Part shown: one piece after another, positions 16,870 through 25,887 of the stretch
How positions within the stretch are numbered: the first letter of the stretch is position 1
Layout: each line of letters starts with the position of its first letter
Source: CAXXHQ01 sp963665265
GTDB lineage: Bacteria; Planctomycetota; Planctomycetia; Pirellulales; Thermoguttaceae
Assembly (NCBI GenBank): GCA_963665265.2
Contig: CAXXHQ010000001.1
Location: 806,001 to 870,000 of the forward strand
DNA: 64,000 nt
Reading direction: 5' to 3'
Position numbers and translations under genes: made by a program
Notes under the pieces: model-generated
Told to the model about the DNA's origin: nothing
Seen by the model: only the letters and a program-made list of their open reading frames with translations
The model's database searches: none

Positions 16870-18420
16870 CTACTCCCACTCAATCGTGGCCGGCGGTTTG
16901 CTGCTAATGTCGTAAACGACGCGATTAACGCCTTTCACTTCATTGATGATTCGCGTTGAAATTTTCGCCAGCAAATCGTACGGCAAGCGGCTCCAATCGG
17001 CCGTCATAAAGTCTTCGGTGTTCACCGCTCGCACGGCGACGGCGTCGGCGTAGGTCCTAGCGTCGCCCATCACGCCCACGCTTTGAACGGGCAAAAGAAC
17101 GGCGAAAACCTGCGACGTTTCGCGATACAAACCGGCCTTTTTAATTTCCGAAACGACGATCGCGTCGGCGTCGCGCAACGTGTCCAAACGCGTCTTCGAC
17201 ACTTCGCCGAGGCAACGCACGGCCAACCCCGGACCGGGGAAGGGATGACGCCATACGATTTCGTCCGGCAGTCCCAACTTCGTTCCGAGAGCCCGCACTT
17301 CGTCTTTGAACAAGTCGCGCAACGGTTCAATCAACTCGAAGGCCATATCCTCGGGAAGGCCGCCCACGTTGTGGTGCAGCTTGATCGTCGCGGCCGGACC
17401 GTCGGGCGAACCGCCGCTCTCAATCACGTCCGGATAAAGCGTCCCTTGCGCGAGAAACTTCGCGTTTTGAATTTTGGCCGCCTCGTCGGCGAAACACTCG
17501 ATGAAGGCGTGGCCGATTCGTTTGCGTTTCTCTTGCGGATCGGTGACCCCTTCCAGCGCGCTCAAAAATTTGTCTTCCGCCTTGACCACGTGCAGGTCGG
17601 CTTTGAAGTGACCGGAAAACTCGCGGATGATCGCCTCTTCCTCGTCTTTTCGAAGCAAACCGTTATCGACGAGGATGCACGAAAGCTGTTCGCCGATAGC
17701 TTGCGAAAGAAGGGCTGCGGTCACGGCCGAATCGACGCCGCCGGATAAACCGCAAATCACTTGGCCGTCGCCGACTTGCTTGCGAACGGCCTCGATGGTT
17801 TCACGAGCGAAGTCGCCCAATTCCCACGTGCCGCCGCAACCGCAGACGTTTTTCAGGAAATTGCCGAGCAGTTGCGAACCTTGCGGCGTGTGCGTCACCT
17901 CGGGATGAAATTGAAGACCGAAGATCGGCAACCGAACGTGCTTGATCGCGCCGAACGGGCAAGTGTCGGTCGCCGCGAGAGTCTGAAAATCGCCGGAAAC
18001 CTTCGCTACTTGATCGCCGTGACTCATCCAGACTTCAAGCTGACTGGGAAGTCCGGCAAAGAGCTTGTCGGGCTGAACGACCCGGCATTGCGCCCGACCG
18101 TATTCTCGGGCCGGAGCGTTTTGAACGTGACCGCCGAGGGCCTCACAGATTAATTGCATGCCGTAGCAAATCCCCAAAATCGGCAGTCCGAGCTGGAAAA
18201 TCTCGGGATCGCACTTCGGAGCGCCCGCTTCATATACGCTGCTCGGCCCGCCGGAAAGGATGATTCCCTTGGGGGCCAATTCGCGAATGCGCGAGGCCGG
18301 CAAATCGTGGCGAACGATCTCGCAATAAACCTGCTGCTGGCGCACCCGCCGGGCGATCAATTGCGCGTATTGCGATCCGAAATCCAAAACCAAAACTTTT
18401 TCGTCGGCAAGCTTCTTCAT
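16870..18420 (-). CDS. guaA: GMP synthase (glutamine-hydrolysing)
   Basis: Converts XMP to GMP using glutamine and ATP. The N-terminal class I amidotransferase shows LVLDFGSQYAQLIARRVR, LGICYGMQL with the nucleophile Cys, and LQFHPEVTHT. The ATP-pyrophosphatase PP-loop is CGLSGGVDSAVTAALL. The C-terminal dimerisation domain ends RVVYDISSKPPATIEWE. An in-frame ATG at 18435 has no ribosome site, while ATG 18420 has GAGGA 9 bases upstream, so the protein is taken as 516 residues. It begins the run guaA-xseB-ispA-dxs. Confidence 0.97.
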   Translation of the reverse strand: MKKLADEKVLVLDFGSQYAQLIARRVRQQQVYCEIVRHDLPASRIRELAPKGIILSGGPSSVYEAGAPKCDPEIFQLGLPILGICYGMQLICEALGGHVQNAPAREYGRAQCRVVQPDKLFAGLPSQLEVWMSHGDQVAKVSGDFQTLAATDTCPFGAIKHVRLPIFGLQFHPEVTHTPQGSQLLGNFLKNVCGCGGTWELGDFARETIEAVRKQVGDGQVICGLSGGVDSAVTAALLSQAIGEQLSCILVDNGLLRKDEEEAIIREFSGHFKADLHVVKAEDKFLSALEGVTDPQEKRKRIGHAFIECFADEAAKIQNAKFLAQGTLYPDVIESGGSPDGPAATIKLHHNVGGLPEDMAFELIEPLRDLFKDEVRALGTKLGLPDEIVWRHPFPGPGLAVRCLGEVSKTRLDTLRDADAIVVSEIKKAGLYRETSQVFAVLLPVQSVGVMGDARTYADAVAVRAVNTEDFMTADWSRLPYDLLAKISTRIINEVKGVNRVVYDISSKPPATIEWE

Positions 18421-18724
18421 AGGCTTCCTCGGCATCGTAAAAAAGGAAACGGCCTATTATAAATCGCCCGCCGATGGGGAACCAGAGCCTAGCCCCCTCC
18501 TTCTGGCTGATTCCGCCCGGTCGCTGGGCGCATTGCGAACGCCTATTTCCGCAGATCGCATGGAGAGAACCCGTGTAATCGTTCCACTTCCCCAAACCAT
18601 TGTCCCTTAAAGCGTTCGGGATTATCATGACGGAGGAAAACCGCCTCAGCGGAAATTATTGGATTGCGTTTTCGAGACGACGGTTCCCTGTCCTTTTGCC
18701 GTTTCCCTCGCCGAGGAGTTTTGC

Positions 18725-19501
18725 GTGCTAATTCTGCTAACAAACGACGACGGCATCTACGCCCCCGGCCTGGCCGCTTTGGAAACCGAGTTGAAAAAAC
18801 TCGGCAATGTGGTCGTGGTCGCCCCAGCCACCGAACAGAGCGGCGTCGGACACTCCATCACCTACCTGACTCCGTTGATCGCCAAAGAAGTCTTTCGCCG
18901 CAAGCCGGACGCCGAACCGCAACGTCGCGGTTGGGCTGTGCAAGGAAGCCCGGCCGACTGCGTGAAAATCGGCGTCCTGGAATTTTGTCCCCGGCGGCCA
19001 GACCTCGTCGTCTCAGGCGTCAACAGCGGACTGAACGCCGGAATCAACGTTCTATACTCAGGCACGGTGGCCGCCGCCGTCGAAGGAGCGTTCTTCGACG
19101 TCACGAGCGTGGCAGTCTCATTAGAATACGACGAGCATGCCGAGTTCGACAAAGCCGCTTCGTTGGCGCGCGGAGTCATCGAACGTATTCTGAAAAACAA
19201 AGGCGAGGAGCCGCAACTGTATAATATGAACATCCCGACGGCGGCGCTGGACAAGCCCGCCGACGTCCGCGTCGTTCCGATGAACGTAACCCGATATAAT
19301 GACAGTTTCGAGAAGCGAGCCGATCCCTGGGGTCGAAATTACTATTGGCTGCACGGCGGACCGCCCGGCGCGGCCGAAGGGATCGACACCGATCTTTCGG
19401 TTTTGGCCGAGGGAAAAATCGCCCTGACCCCGCTCGACTATAATTTAACTTGCCGCAAATCGCTCCAAGAAATGATTTCTTGGAAATTGAGCGAAGAGTA
19501 G
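18725..19501 (+). CDS. surE: 5'/3'-nucleotidase SurE
   Basis: Nucleoside-monophosphate phosphatase of the stationary-phase survival family, 258 residues. ILLTNDDGIYAPGL holds the metal-binding Asp pair. SGVNSGLNAG binds metal and phosphate, and VQGSPADCVKIGV is the conserved nucleotide-site block. The frame is open further upstream, but the start is GTG 18725: GAGGAG lies 6 bases before it, and the protein then begins exactly at the family N-terminus. It stands alone on the plus strand, divergent from guaA. Confidence 0.95.
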   Translation: MLILLTNDDGIYAPGLAALETELKKLGNVVVVAPATEQSGVGHSITYLTPLIAKEVFRRKPDAEPQRRGWAVQGSPADCVKIGVLEFCPRRPDLVVSGVNSGLNAGINVLYSGTVAAAVEGAFFDVTSVAVSLEYDEHAEFDKAASLARGVIERILKNKGEEPQLYNMNIPTAALDKPADVRVVPMNVTRYNDSFEKRADPWGRNYYWLHGGPPGAAEGIDTDLSVLAEGKIALTPLDYNLTCRKSLQEMISWKLSEE

Positions 19502-19534
19502 ATATAAATATTATGTGGGCGTCATCGGCCCTCC

Positions 19535-19566
19535 TACGCCCCACGCCCTAATCCCTACGCCCTAAT
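19535..19566. repeat. CCCTA-type dispersed repeat upstream of a lipoprotein gene
   Basis: CCTACGCCCCACGCCCTAAT followed by CCCTACGCCCTAA, between surE and the next plus-strand gene. The T-rich tract after it leads into the ribosome site of the 19591 gene. Confidence 0.6.
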
Positions 19567-19590
19567 TTATTTTTTTCCGGAGCGAATACG

Positions 19591-20073
19591 ATGCGTTGGA
19601 CTTATCTATTCGGTTTGATCTCGTTAACGACTGTGCTTGGCTGCGGAAGCTCGGAGTCGAACGACGCGAAGAGCGAGCCGAGCAAACCGGCCGCCCAAAC
19701 GGCGCCGACGGCTCAAACGAAGCCGGCCAAGAAGCCCGTCGACGTGCCGCCGCCCGAGGATGTCACCGTCACCGAAAAGGCGGAAGTCGGAGTGGGCGCC
19801 AAAGGTCGAGGCTACGCGCAAGGAATCGTCAGCACGCCGATCGCCGCGTACTTCTCCGTCCAAGAACGAGTCGTTTTCAACATCGAGCTTCCCGACGCCG
19901 TCCGCGCCTACCAATTCGAACATGATTTCAAAATGCCGAAGACGCATGAAGAGTACTGGCGCGATATCATCCAGAAATACGGCCTCGAGAAAAAACTCCC
20001 CCAACTCAAGCCCGGCCACCGCTATCGCTACGAACCGAAAACGCAAGAACTGATGGTCGATCACGAAGAGTAA
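19591..20073 (+). CDS. small lipoprotein of unknown function
   Basis: A 160-residue protein. The leader MRWTYLFGLISLTTVLGC ends in a lipobox (VLGC), followed by a Ser/Asp tether and an Ala/Pro/Lys/Thr-rich linker (about residues 25-55). The C-terminal 90 residues form a compact domain: VGVGAKGRGYAQGIVSTPIAAYF, RVVFNIELPDAVRAYQFEH, then HEEYWRDIIQKYGLEKKLPQL and a charged end. GGAG stands 9 bases upstream of the ATG. No named family is recognised. The composition fits a planctomycete periplasmic lipoprotein. Confidence 0.75.
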   Translation: MRWTYLFGLISLTTVLGCGSSESNDAKSEPSKPAAQTAPTAQTKPAKKPVDVPPPEDVTVTEKAEVGVGAKGRGYAQGIVSTPIAAYFSVQERVVFNIELPDAVRAYQFEHDFKMPKTHEEYWRDIIQKYGLEKKLPQLKPGHRYRYEPKTQELMVDHEE

Positions 20074-20131
20074 TTGAAACTCCGCCGAATGCTCGACGTT
20101 TTCTTTCGCGACCATTCCCTGTCTCAACTTT

Positions 20132-20148
20132 CCGGCATGCCGGTTGCT
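20132..20148 (+). promoter_or_regulatory. candidate sigma-54 promoter (-24/-12) before a secreted Gly/Tyr-rich protein gene
   Basis: CGGCATGCCGGTTGCT has GG at 20134-20135 and GC at 20146-20147 with exactly ten bases between. It shares 14 of 16 bases with the minus-strand element at 35545-35560. The gene starts about 107 bases downstream. Confidence 0.45.
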
Positions 20149-20253
20149 TTAATAACGTGATAGCCGTTTTTCCCCGGAAAAGCGGCGAAAACGTCGCCAA
20201 AAAGCCACGTTTTCACGCATCGCGTTGATTTTTAGCAACATGAAGGCACAGCC

Positions 20254-20715
20254 ATGCACCGCGTCAACTACCCCCTCGCCATCCTGTTACTCTGCCAAGC
20301 GTTAATCTGCGTTCTGGTCCACATGACCATGACGAAAACGGCCCGGGCGAACGACGTCGAGGAATCGAGTTGGATTTTCCGACCGTCCTATTTTAGTCAT
20401 CACCCGGCGACCGGCGAGCGAGTCGCGCAGTATGTCCCGGAAAGAACGCCCTTCGCCCGATTCGATCCGAGCTACGTCGAGAGCGGCTATCGCCAAAGCT
20501 CGCAGAATATAATTACGTCGGACGGGAGCTATGACCAGCAACGGACCGTGCAAAGCTGGGGCTACGCGCCCTATGGCGGCTGGGGCGGATACTACGGATT
20601 CGGCGCCCCCTTCTACGGCCCTTACGGCTATACGCCGCTAGGCTATCCAGCCACTTCTCAAACGCCGTTCCCCTTCGCCTTTCCGAACGTCGCCCCGACG
20701 GCGCCGAGCAACTAG
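20254..20715 (+). CDS. secreted Gly/Tyr/Pro-rich protein
   Basis: A 153-residue protein. A long hydrophobic N-terminus (about residues 7-30) ends at TARA, a likely signal peptide cleavage site. The mature part starts DVEESSWIFRPSYFSHHP and continues to a low-complexity region from about residue 100, rich in glycine and tyrosine (WGYAPYGGWGGYYGFGAPFYG), followed by proline and phenylalanine. Such tails occur in envelope or matrix proteins. AAGGC lies about 9 bases upstream of the ATG. The function is unknown. A -24/-12 promoter-like element is found upstream. Confidence 0.7.
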   Translation: MHRVNYPLAILLLCQALICVLVHMTMTKTARANDVEESSWIFRPSYFSHHPATGERVAQYVPERTPFARFDPSYVESGYRQSSQNIITSDGSYDQQRTVQSWGYAPYGGWGGYYGFGAPFYGPYGYTPLGYPATSQTPFPFAFPNVAPTAPSN

Positions 20716-20807
20716 CGTAACGTCTCGTAAATGACGCTCTGTAGGGAACGGCCTCCGTGCCGTTCCGATGACTGCGGAACGCCACGGCAATCGCCCGCCT
20801 CTACGCC

Positions 20808-21335
20808 TCACCACTGCATATCTTTTTCCGAATGGCCCGTTACGAGCCAGCGGCCGTTCTCTTTACGGAACTGCGCGGTAAAGGGTGTGGAATAGGCCCC
20901 GTAAGGGCTTTCGCCGGCTCGATCGCGAAACTGGAGCATGCCGCCGAATCTCGCCTCGGCCTTCTTCGGATCTTTCGGCGAATCGAATTGAATCTCCACG
21001 TTCGCGAATCGCGCCTTCGTGAATTCAAACCGATTCATCGCCCAACGAACTCTTCGCTGAGTCTCGGCGGCCTCGGGAGCAAGATAGCTCAACGTTTGAT
21101 CGAGATTGTTCGCCTCGACCGCGACGACGATGGCGTCCATCGTCTGAATGACGCGCTCTCTCTCTGTCACGACCGCCCATTGAAGTAAGAACATTCCTCC
21201 GGCAATCGCTAAAACCGCCGCCATGGCGTATAGAATTTTTCCCAAACCGGTGCGAACGAGAAAGAACGCCAAAACGACCTCGCCGACAATGCCGAAGACG
21301 AGGGCCGGAACGGGACTTTCGACGAAGTATTCCAC
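20808..21335 (-). CDS. two-helix membrane protein with NTF2/SnoaL-like C-terminal domain
   Basis: 175 residues starting at GTG 21335. Two membrane helices occupy about residues 8-27 and 34-56 (VFGIVGEVVLAFFLVRTGLG; ILYAMAAVLAIAGGMFLLQWAVV). A soluble domain then resembles small NTF2-like folds: ERVIQTMDAIVVAVEANNLDQTLSYLAPEAAE, RRVRWAMNRFEFTKARFANVEIQF and GRWLVTGHSEKDMQW. Planctomycete genomes carry many such proteins of unknown role. It converges with the secreted protein gene at 20254-20715. Confidence 0.7.
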   Translation of the reverse strand: MEYFVESPVPALVFGIVGEVVLAFFLVRTGLGKILYAMAAVLAIAGGMFLLQWAVVTERERVIQTMDAIVVAVEANNLDQTLSYLAPEAAETQRRVRWAMNRFEFTKARFANVEIQFDSPKDPKKAEARFGGMLQFRDRAGESPYGAYSTPFTAQFRKENGRWLVTGHSEKDMQW

Positions 21336-21765
21336 GGTTTCACGCCCCTATATATAAAGATCAAGATTTAGGAAAAGAAACGCCTCCGAAGTCCTTTATA
21401 CTTCAGTCGCAATGAATCCGCAACAAACGCCCGAAGAGAAATCAAAGCTAGAGATTGATCTGCAAAGAAGCCGAAAACGCAGCGTTTTAGACAGGATTCA
21501 CAAGATCTACAGGATAGATGCTCCCTGCAAGTCAGACTCTTTCTCGCCAAAGCACGGTGAGCCGTGTCGCCAAGAACGTTACGAGGCGAAGCCTGGCAAT
21601 GAAGCATATTAGCAAAAATTAGCGTCTATTAGCGTTCCGTCTCCTCCGCCGTTCTCTGCGACCTCTGCGCGAGAATTTACGGCACAGAGAATTTGAAGGA
21701 GAGACGGCGACCAACTCTGCGTCGCCGTCAGGCACGGGCGCCTAATCTCCGGAGGTCCGGCGGTT
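21336..21765. repeat. spacer containing widespread repeat-like units
   Basis: This 430-base spacer holds CAGGATTCACAAGATCTACA (near 21494) and TTCTCTGCGACCTCTGCGCG (near 21652). These resemble the GACAGGATTTACAGGAT and CTCTGCGNCCTCTGCG repeats common in many bacterial genomes. A 66-codon frame over part of it (21412-21612) has no protein-like character and is not annotated. Confidence 0.5.
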
Positions 21766-22491
21766 CTACTTCTCTTTCTTAAGCTTGGCCAATTCGCGTT
21801 CCAGCTCGCCGGTTCGACGTTCCAATTCCTCGATGCGCAGTTGCAGCGAGGCGATGACCAGACGCGGATCGTCGCCGACGTCGAAAGTTCCGCCCGGCGC
21901 ACGTTTCGATTTTGCGCCCGGCTCTTCCGGCATCGCTAACAAAGGGAACGATTCGTCCGAAGGGGGCGAGATTCTCCGAGTCGGCGTGTTTGCCGGCGCC
22001 GAGGAGGGACCGGTCACGTCGCGGACCATTGGAGGCTTCAACGGTCGAGAACCGAACGTCACGGTCAGCTTCGTCGTCGAGCCGTCCCGAACGATTTCCA
22101 CGTCGGCTTCGCTTCCGGGCGGACAAACCTCGATGATCTTCGCCAAATCGCCGGTCTGTCGAATGCGAACGCCTAGCATCGCCGTGATAAGGTCCCCCTT
22201 GCGCAAACCGGCCGCCTCGGCAGGTCCGCCGAGATAGACGTCAGTCACGCGAACGCCTCGGCCGCGATCAGCCGCGTCATCGGCGGTTAATCCCAGATAG
22301 CCCGGCTCAATCCTGCCGCCCGAAATCGTCGGACCGTTTTCCGTCGTCGGGGCCGGCGCCGGAATCCGCTCCCCTTGTCCGGTTTTCCCTCGAATTTGTC
22401 GTTCGAGCGAGTCGAGATTCGTTTGCGAAAATAGCGGCATGCAAGTCGAGGCCGCGATGGAAACCGTTAATCCAATTAAAAAACGTCGCAT
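21766..22491 (-). CDS. secreted PDZ-domain protein with C-terminal coiled coil
   Basis: 241 residues. A signal peptide is followed by a linker and a PDZ domain at about residues 62-150: GYLGLTADDAADRGRGVRVTDVYLGGPAEAAGLRKGDLITAMLGVRI, then IIEVCPPGSEADVEIVRDG. A Ser/Pro-rich linker and a coiled-coil end (VIASLQLRIEELERRTGELERELAKLKKEK) complete it. No protease domain is present, so it is a binding or scaffolding protein of the envelope. ATG 22491 has GAGGAGG 8 bases upstream, preferable to ATG 22497, which is only 2 bases from it. Relation to the HtrA family is limited to the PDZ domain. Confidence 0.82.
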   Translation of the reverse strand: MRRFLIGLTVSIAASTCMPLFSQTNLDSLERQIRGKTGQGERIPAPAPTTENGPTISGGRIEPGYLGLTADDAADRGRGVRVTDVYLGGPAEAAGLRKGDLITAMLGVRIRQTGDLAKIIEVCPPGSEADVEIVRDGSTTKLTVTFGSRPLKPPMVRDVTGPSSAPANTPTRRISPPSDESFPLLAMPEEPGAKSKRAPGGTFDVGDDPRLVIASLQLRIEELERRTGELERELAKLKKEK

Positions 22492-22649
22492 AATCATTAC
22501 CTCCTCGTTCCAGGCATTCTATACGATTTTTCGCGTAAAGCCATGCTTCAGCGGCGGAACGATTTCATCGGCGACGCCCGCTTCCCGTCCGCTATGCGTC
22601 GTCACGAACGGGAAAGCATGACCTGCGGCGTTCTTAGACGCTCGCTCCT

Positions 22650-23828
22650 CTACGGGGCGCGGCTATCTTTTAACGCCGCGAGCAAGGCGGCAAGCATTTC
22701 CTCGTCGTGCGAATAGGTCAAACTGATACGGAGCAACGATTCGCCCTCGGGAACCGTCGGCGGACGAACCGCAGGAACGAAAAAGCCTTGCTCACGCAAC
22801 TTCTTCGACAGTTCCAATGCGCGATCCGGCGAGCCGACGATGAGCGGAATGATTTGGCTTTGCGAAGCTCCGACGTTCCAGCCCTGCTCTTTTAAAGATT
22901 CGCGAAAAGCGGTCGCCCGAACAAGCAACGTTTCGCGACGCTGCGGCTCTTGTTCGACGATATCGAGCGCGGCGATCACGGCGGCGCACAACGCGGCGGG
23001 CATGGCCGTTGAAAAAACGTAGGAGCGGGCGCTTTGCACGAGCCAGTCGATAAGCTTATGCGAGCCCGCCACGAAACCGCCGACGCAACCCAGGGCCTTA
23101 CTCATCGTTCCGACCCGAACGGCGACGCGATCCTCCAAACCAAGCGATTCAGCAAGACCTCGACCGTGTTTTCCATACACCCCCGTGGCGTGCGCTTCAT
23201 CGACGAAGAGCATGGCGTCGAAACGATCGGCAAGGTCGGCCAGCTCGACGAGCGGGGCGAAATCGCCGTCCATGCTGAACAGCGAATCGGTGACGATCAA
23301 ACGTTTCTTATAGTTGCCGCCGCGATCGAGTAGTTTCTCCAACTCGCAAAAATCATTGTGCGAATAAACGCGAACGTCGGCGCGGGAAAGCCTGCATCCG
23401 TCGAAGAGACTGGCATGGTTTTTCTTATCGGCGAAGACGACGTCGCCCGCTCCAACGAGCGCGGCCGCCGAGCCGGAATTCGCGGCGAATCCGGAAGGGA
23501 AAGCGAGGACCGACTCCGTTCCTTCAAAGCGGGCAAGACGCTCCTCCATTCGACGATGGAGTTCCGTATAGCCGGCGATGAGCGGACTGGCCCCGGCCCC
23601 CCAACCTTGCTCGCTCAATGATTTTTCGACGGCTTCAGTTAGGCGGCGATCGGCGGCAAGGCCAAGATAGTCGTTCGAACCGAAATGAATCAGCACGCGG
23701 CCGTCGAGGACAATTTTCGCCGATTGACGCCCCAGGCGGACGCCCCTGCGTCGGCGCAGCGATTGCCGGTCGCTCTCGGCAAGAGCCTCGTCGATCCAAC
23801 GGAGGGCTGAGGGGGAAAAATTGGGCAT
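22650..23828 (-). CDS. bioF: 8-amino-7-oxononanoate synthase-like alpha-oxoamine synthase
   Basis: PLP-dependent enzyme that condenses an acyl-CoA/ACP with an amino acid. Motifs are FGSNDYLGLAADRRL, GAGASPLIAGYTELH, SGFAANSGS, VDEAHATGVYGKHGRG and the PLP-lysine segment TMSKALGCVGGFVAG. Start ATG 23828 (MPNFSPSALRWIDEAL) gives 392 residues, close to BioF. The frame is open to an ATG at 23867, and neither has a clear ribosome site. No other biotin gene is near, so relatives (KBL, serine palmitoyltransferase-like) are alternatives to BioF, though the sequence looks most like BioF. Confidence 0.85.
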   Translation of the reverse strand: MPNFSPSALRWIDEALAESDRQSLRRRRGVRLGRQSAKIVLDGRVLIHFGSNDYLGLAADRRLTEAVEKSLSEQGWGAGASPLIAGYTELHRRMEERLARFEGTESVLAFPSGFAANSGSAAALVGAGDVVFADKKNHASLFDGCRLSRADVRVYSHNDFCELEKLLDRGGNYKKRLIVTDSLFSMDGDFAPLVELADLADRFDAMLFVDEAHATGVYGKHGRGLAESLGLEDRVAVRVGTMSKALGCVGGFVAGSHKLIDWLVQSARSYVFSTAMPAALCAAVIAALDIVEQEPQRRETLLVRATAFRESLKEQGWNVGASQSQIIPLIVGSPDRALELSKKLREQGFFVPAVRPPTVPEGESLLRISLTYSHDEEMLAALLAALKDSRAP

Positions 23829-24384
23829 CGGGGTAAGGCATCCGGCCGGGGCGAAAATTGGGGTCATCCGGAACTTGCGTATTTTCGAGATCGCCCGATT
23901 TTTCCCTGCGTTTAACCAAACCGATTTTCGCTGGAAATTGGGCCAGGCTTTCCGTTAGCTTGCTCCTCGGAATCGTTTCAGGGAAATCCGACGCGATCTT
24001 TGCCTCGTTACAGGCGGAAACTAGCTCGTTACCAGGCTCCGCCTGAAAACAGGCCAGTCGCACGGCCCCGCCCTACGTCGACGAAATGAACGAGGCCGAA
24101 CCTAGCGATCAATTAACTTACGGTAATTCGCCGATCCGTGAAATTTCGATTTTTCGGCTTAAAAAGGCGTCCATATTCTTTTTTGCGTTCCGAATTCCTC
24201 AACCTAAGTATTAAAGTCATAATCATGGCGGACAGCATGCCTGATAGCGTCTGCGGCGCAAACCTCGATAATGAAAAGCTCCTTCAAAAGACGAGGCGTT
24301 CGCCTGTTTCAACCCTACGCGGAATATGTACGCAAGTCCCGGATGAACCGAAAACTGTAACCTAAAATAGGATAACAGGTTACA
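23829..24384. other. 556-base intergenic region
   Basis: The divergent spacer before the sigma factor gene contains a degenerate copy of the CCAGGC..GCCTG palindromic repeat (near 24020-24055). Possible short frames, such as 24138-24365, show no protein-like composition. A weak -24/-12-like match at about 24224-24238 has ATGC rather than TTGC. No RNA gene is seen. Confidence 0.4.
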
Positions 24385-25041
24385 ATGTATTTCCGCAAGT
24401 CGCCGCAAGATATTCTTCGCGACGGCAACTCTAATACGTACAAGGAATTCAAGTTGCAGCCCCAGAACCCAACGCCGGACGCGAATCGTCGGGTGGCCGA
24501 GCTATCGGTCCCGGCCGCGCAGGCGGACTGGGCGCACCTGCTGGCGGAGCATGAGCGATGGCTGCGAACGGTGATTTTGGCCCGGTTGGGCGACTCTCAC
24601 GGCGTGGACGAAACGCTGCAAGAAGTGGCCCTGGCCGTGGTGCGGCAAAACACGCCGATCGACGCGGTGAAAAACCCGGCCGCTTGGCTGTACCAGATCG
24701 CCGTTCGACAAGCCCTGCTCTACCGGCGGACGCTCGGGCGGCGACGAAAGTTGATCGACCGATTCGTGCGACGCCAACCGAGCGACGGCTTTGAAGATCA
24801 CGGCGACCCGCTCGGCTGGCTGCTGGCCGAAGAACGACATGAGCAAGTGCGAGAGGCGCTCAAGAGATTATCGAAGCGCGACCGCGAGATTTTGCTTTTG
24901 AAATACACCGAGGATTGGAGCTATAAGGAATTGGCCGAAAAACTCGGCGCGAGTCAAAGCGCGATAGAAGCAAGATTGCACCGCGCACGGCAACGATTGA
25001 GAGAAGAGCTGACGGCGACGGAGGCCGCGGCGCAAGGTTGA
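24385..25041 (+). CDS. ECF-type RNA polymerase sigma factor
   Basis: 218 residues. The region-2-like part is DWAHLLAEHERWLRTVILARLGDSHGVDETLQEVALAVVRQ with AAWLYQIAVRQALLYRR. The region 4 helix-turn-helix is LSKRDREILLLKYTEDWSYKELAEKLGASQSAIEARLHRARQRLREEL. The N-terminal 40 residues are extra. The next gene encodes a membrane protein that looks like its anti-sigma factor, followed by a PDZ protein, forming an envelope-stress-like operon. A short AGG motif precedes the ATG. Confidence 0.92.
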   Translation: MYFRKSPQDILRDGNSNTYKEFKLQPQNPTPDANRRVAELSVPAAQADWAHLLAEHERWLRTVILARLGDSHGVDETLQEVALAVVRQNTPIDAVKNPAAWLYQIAVRQALLYRRTLGRRRKLIDRFVRRQPSDGFEDHGDPLGWLLAEERHEQVREALKRLSKRDREILLLKYTEDWSYKELAEKLGASQSAIEARLHRARQRLREELTATEAAAQG

Positions 25042-25111
25042 AGGAAGAGGGATGAAGGATGAAAGCGGAACGCAATAAAGCATGCCGCAAATTGTTAGAA
25101 GTCAAACGATC

Positions 25112-25810
25112 ATGAACGAAGAACTTTATAGCGACGACATCACGACGAAACTTGATCGGCTTGCGGACGGCGAGTTGAGCGAGGCCGAGCGTCGCGACTT
25201 ACTGCTCGAACTCGAGCGGCGACCGGACGGCTGGCGTCGCTGCGCTCTGACGTTTTTAGAGACGCAGTGCATCCGCCTCAGCTTGGGCAAGCAAGCTCGT
25301 TCGGCGAATGAAACGAACGCGCCTCGACGCTCAACGTTCATCGCGCCGCGACGGACGTTTTCGCAAAAACTGACCGGTCCGGTCGGCACGGCGCTGGCTA
25401 CGTCGGCCTGCTTCCTAATCGCCTTGGGCTTGGGCGGACTGTGGATGCGCGACGGCGGAACTCCGGGCGCACTTCCGAGCGGCATGAATATCGCCGCAAA
25501 CCAACCGAATAACGTTCCGACGCAAACGACGAACGACGTCTCGAAGACGCCGTGGAAAATGGTGCAATTGCAGTCGTCCGGCGCCGCCGAACCCTTGCAA
25601 GTGCCGGCGATGGAGCGAAGCCAGATTGACGAACAATGGCTGGCGAGCGTTCCGCAGGCGTTGCCCGAGGATGTGTTGAAGAAACTTCGCGAAGCGGGAA
25701 GAAGCGTGCAAACAAGCCGCGAATTGATGCGGGTCCGTTTGCAAGACGGTCGGCAGTTGATCGTGCCGGTCGATCAGATCACGGTCGAAGGACCGAAAGA
25801 AGCGAACTAA
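25112..25810 (+). CDS. membrane anti-sigma factor-like protein
   Basis: 232 residues. The N-terminal cytoplasmic domain is LTTKLDRLADGELSEAERRDLLLELER-like, the usual anti-sigma head of planctomycete ECF operons. No Zn-binding HxxxCxxC motif is seen. One membrane helix occupies about residues 86-105 (GTALATSACFLIALGLGGLW). The periplasmic part ends with VRLQDGRQLIVPVDQITVEG. It lies 70 bases after the sigma factor gene on the same strand. ATG 25112 is preferred over ATG 25082 because it begins at the conserved head; neither has a strong ribosome site. Confidence 0.8.
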   Translation: MNEELYSDDITTKLDRLADGELSEAERRDLLLELERRPDGWRRCALTFLETQCIRLSLGKQARSANETNAPRRSTFIAPRRTFSQKLTGPVGTALATSACFLIALGLGGLWMRDGGTPGALPSGMNIAANQPNNVPTQTTNDVSKTPWKMVQLQSSGAAEPLQVPAMERSQIDEQWLASVPQALPEDVLKKLREAGRSVQTSRELMRVRLQDGRQLIVPVDQITVEGPKEAN

Positions 25811-25887
25811 AGTTGGGCGGCGGACGCGGCGCCTAGGGAATCGAGACTTATCGTTGCGTAACTGAATTTTCCATGAAGGAGCGTGAC

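Noticed and set aside
24223..24238. sigma-54-like TGGCGGACAGCATGC before the ECF sigma factor gene
   Set aside because: GG-N10-GC spacing is right but the -12 box is ATGC and no activator or enhancer-like site is near; a chance match is likely.
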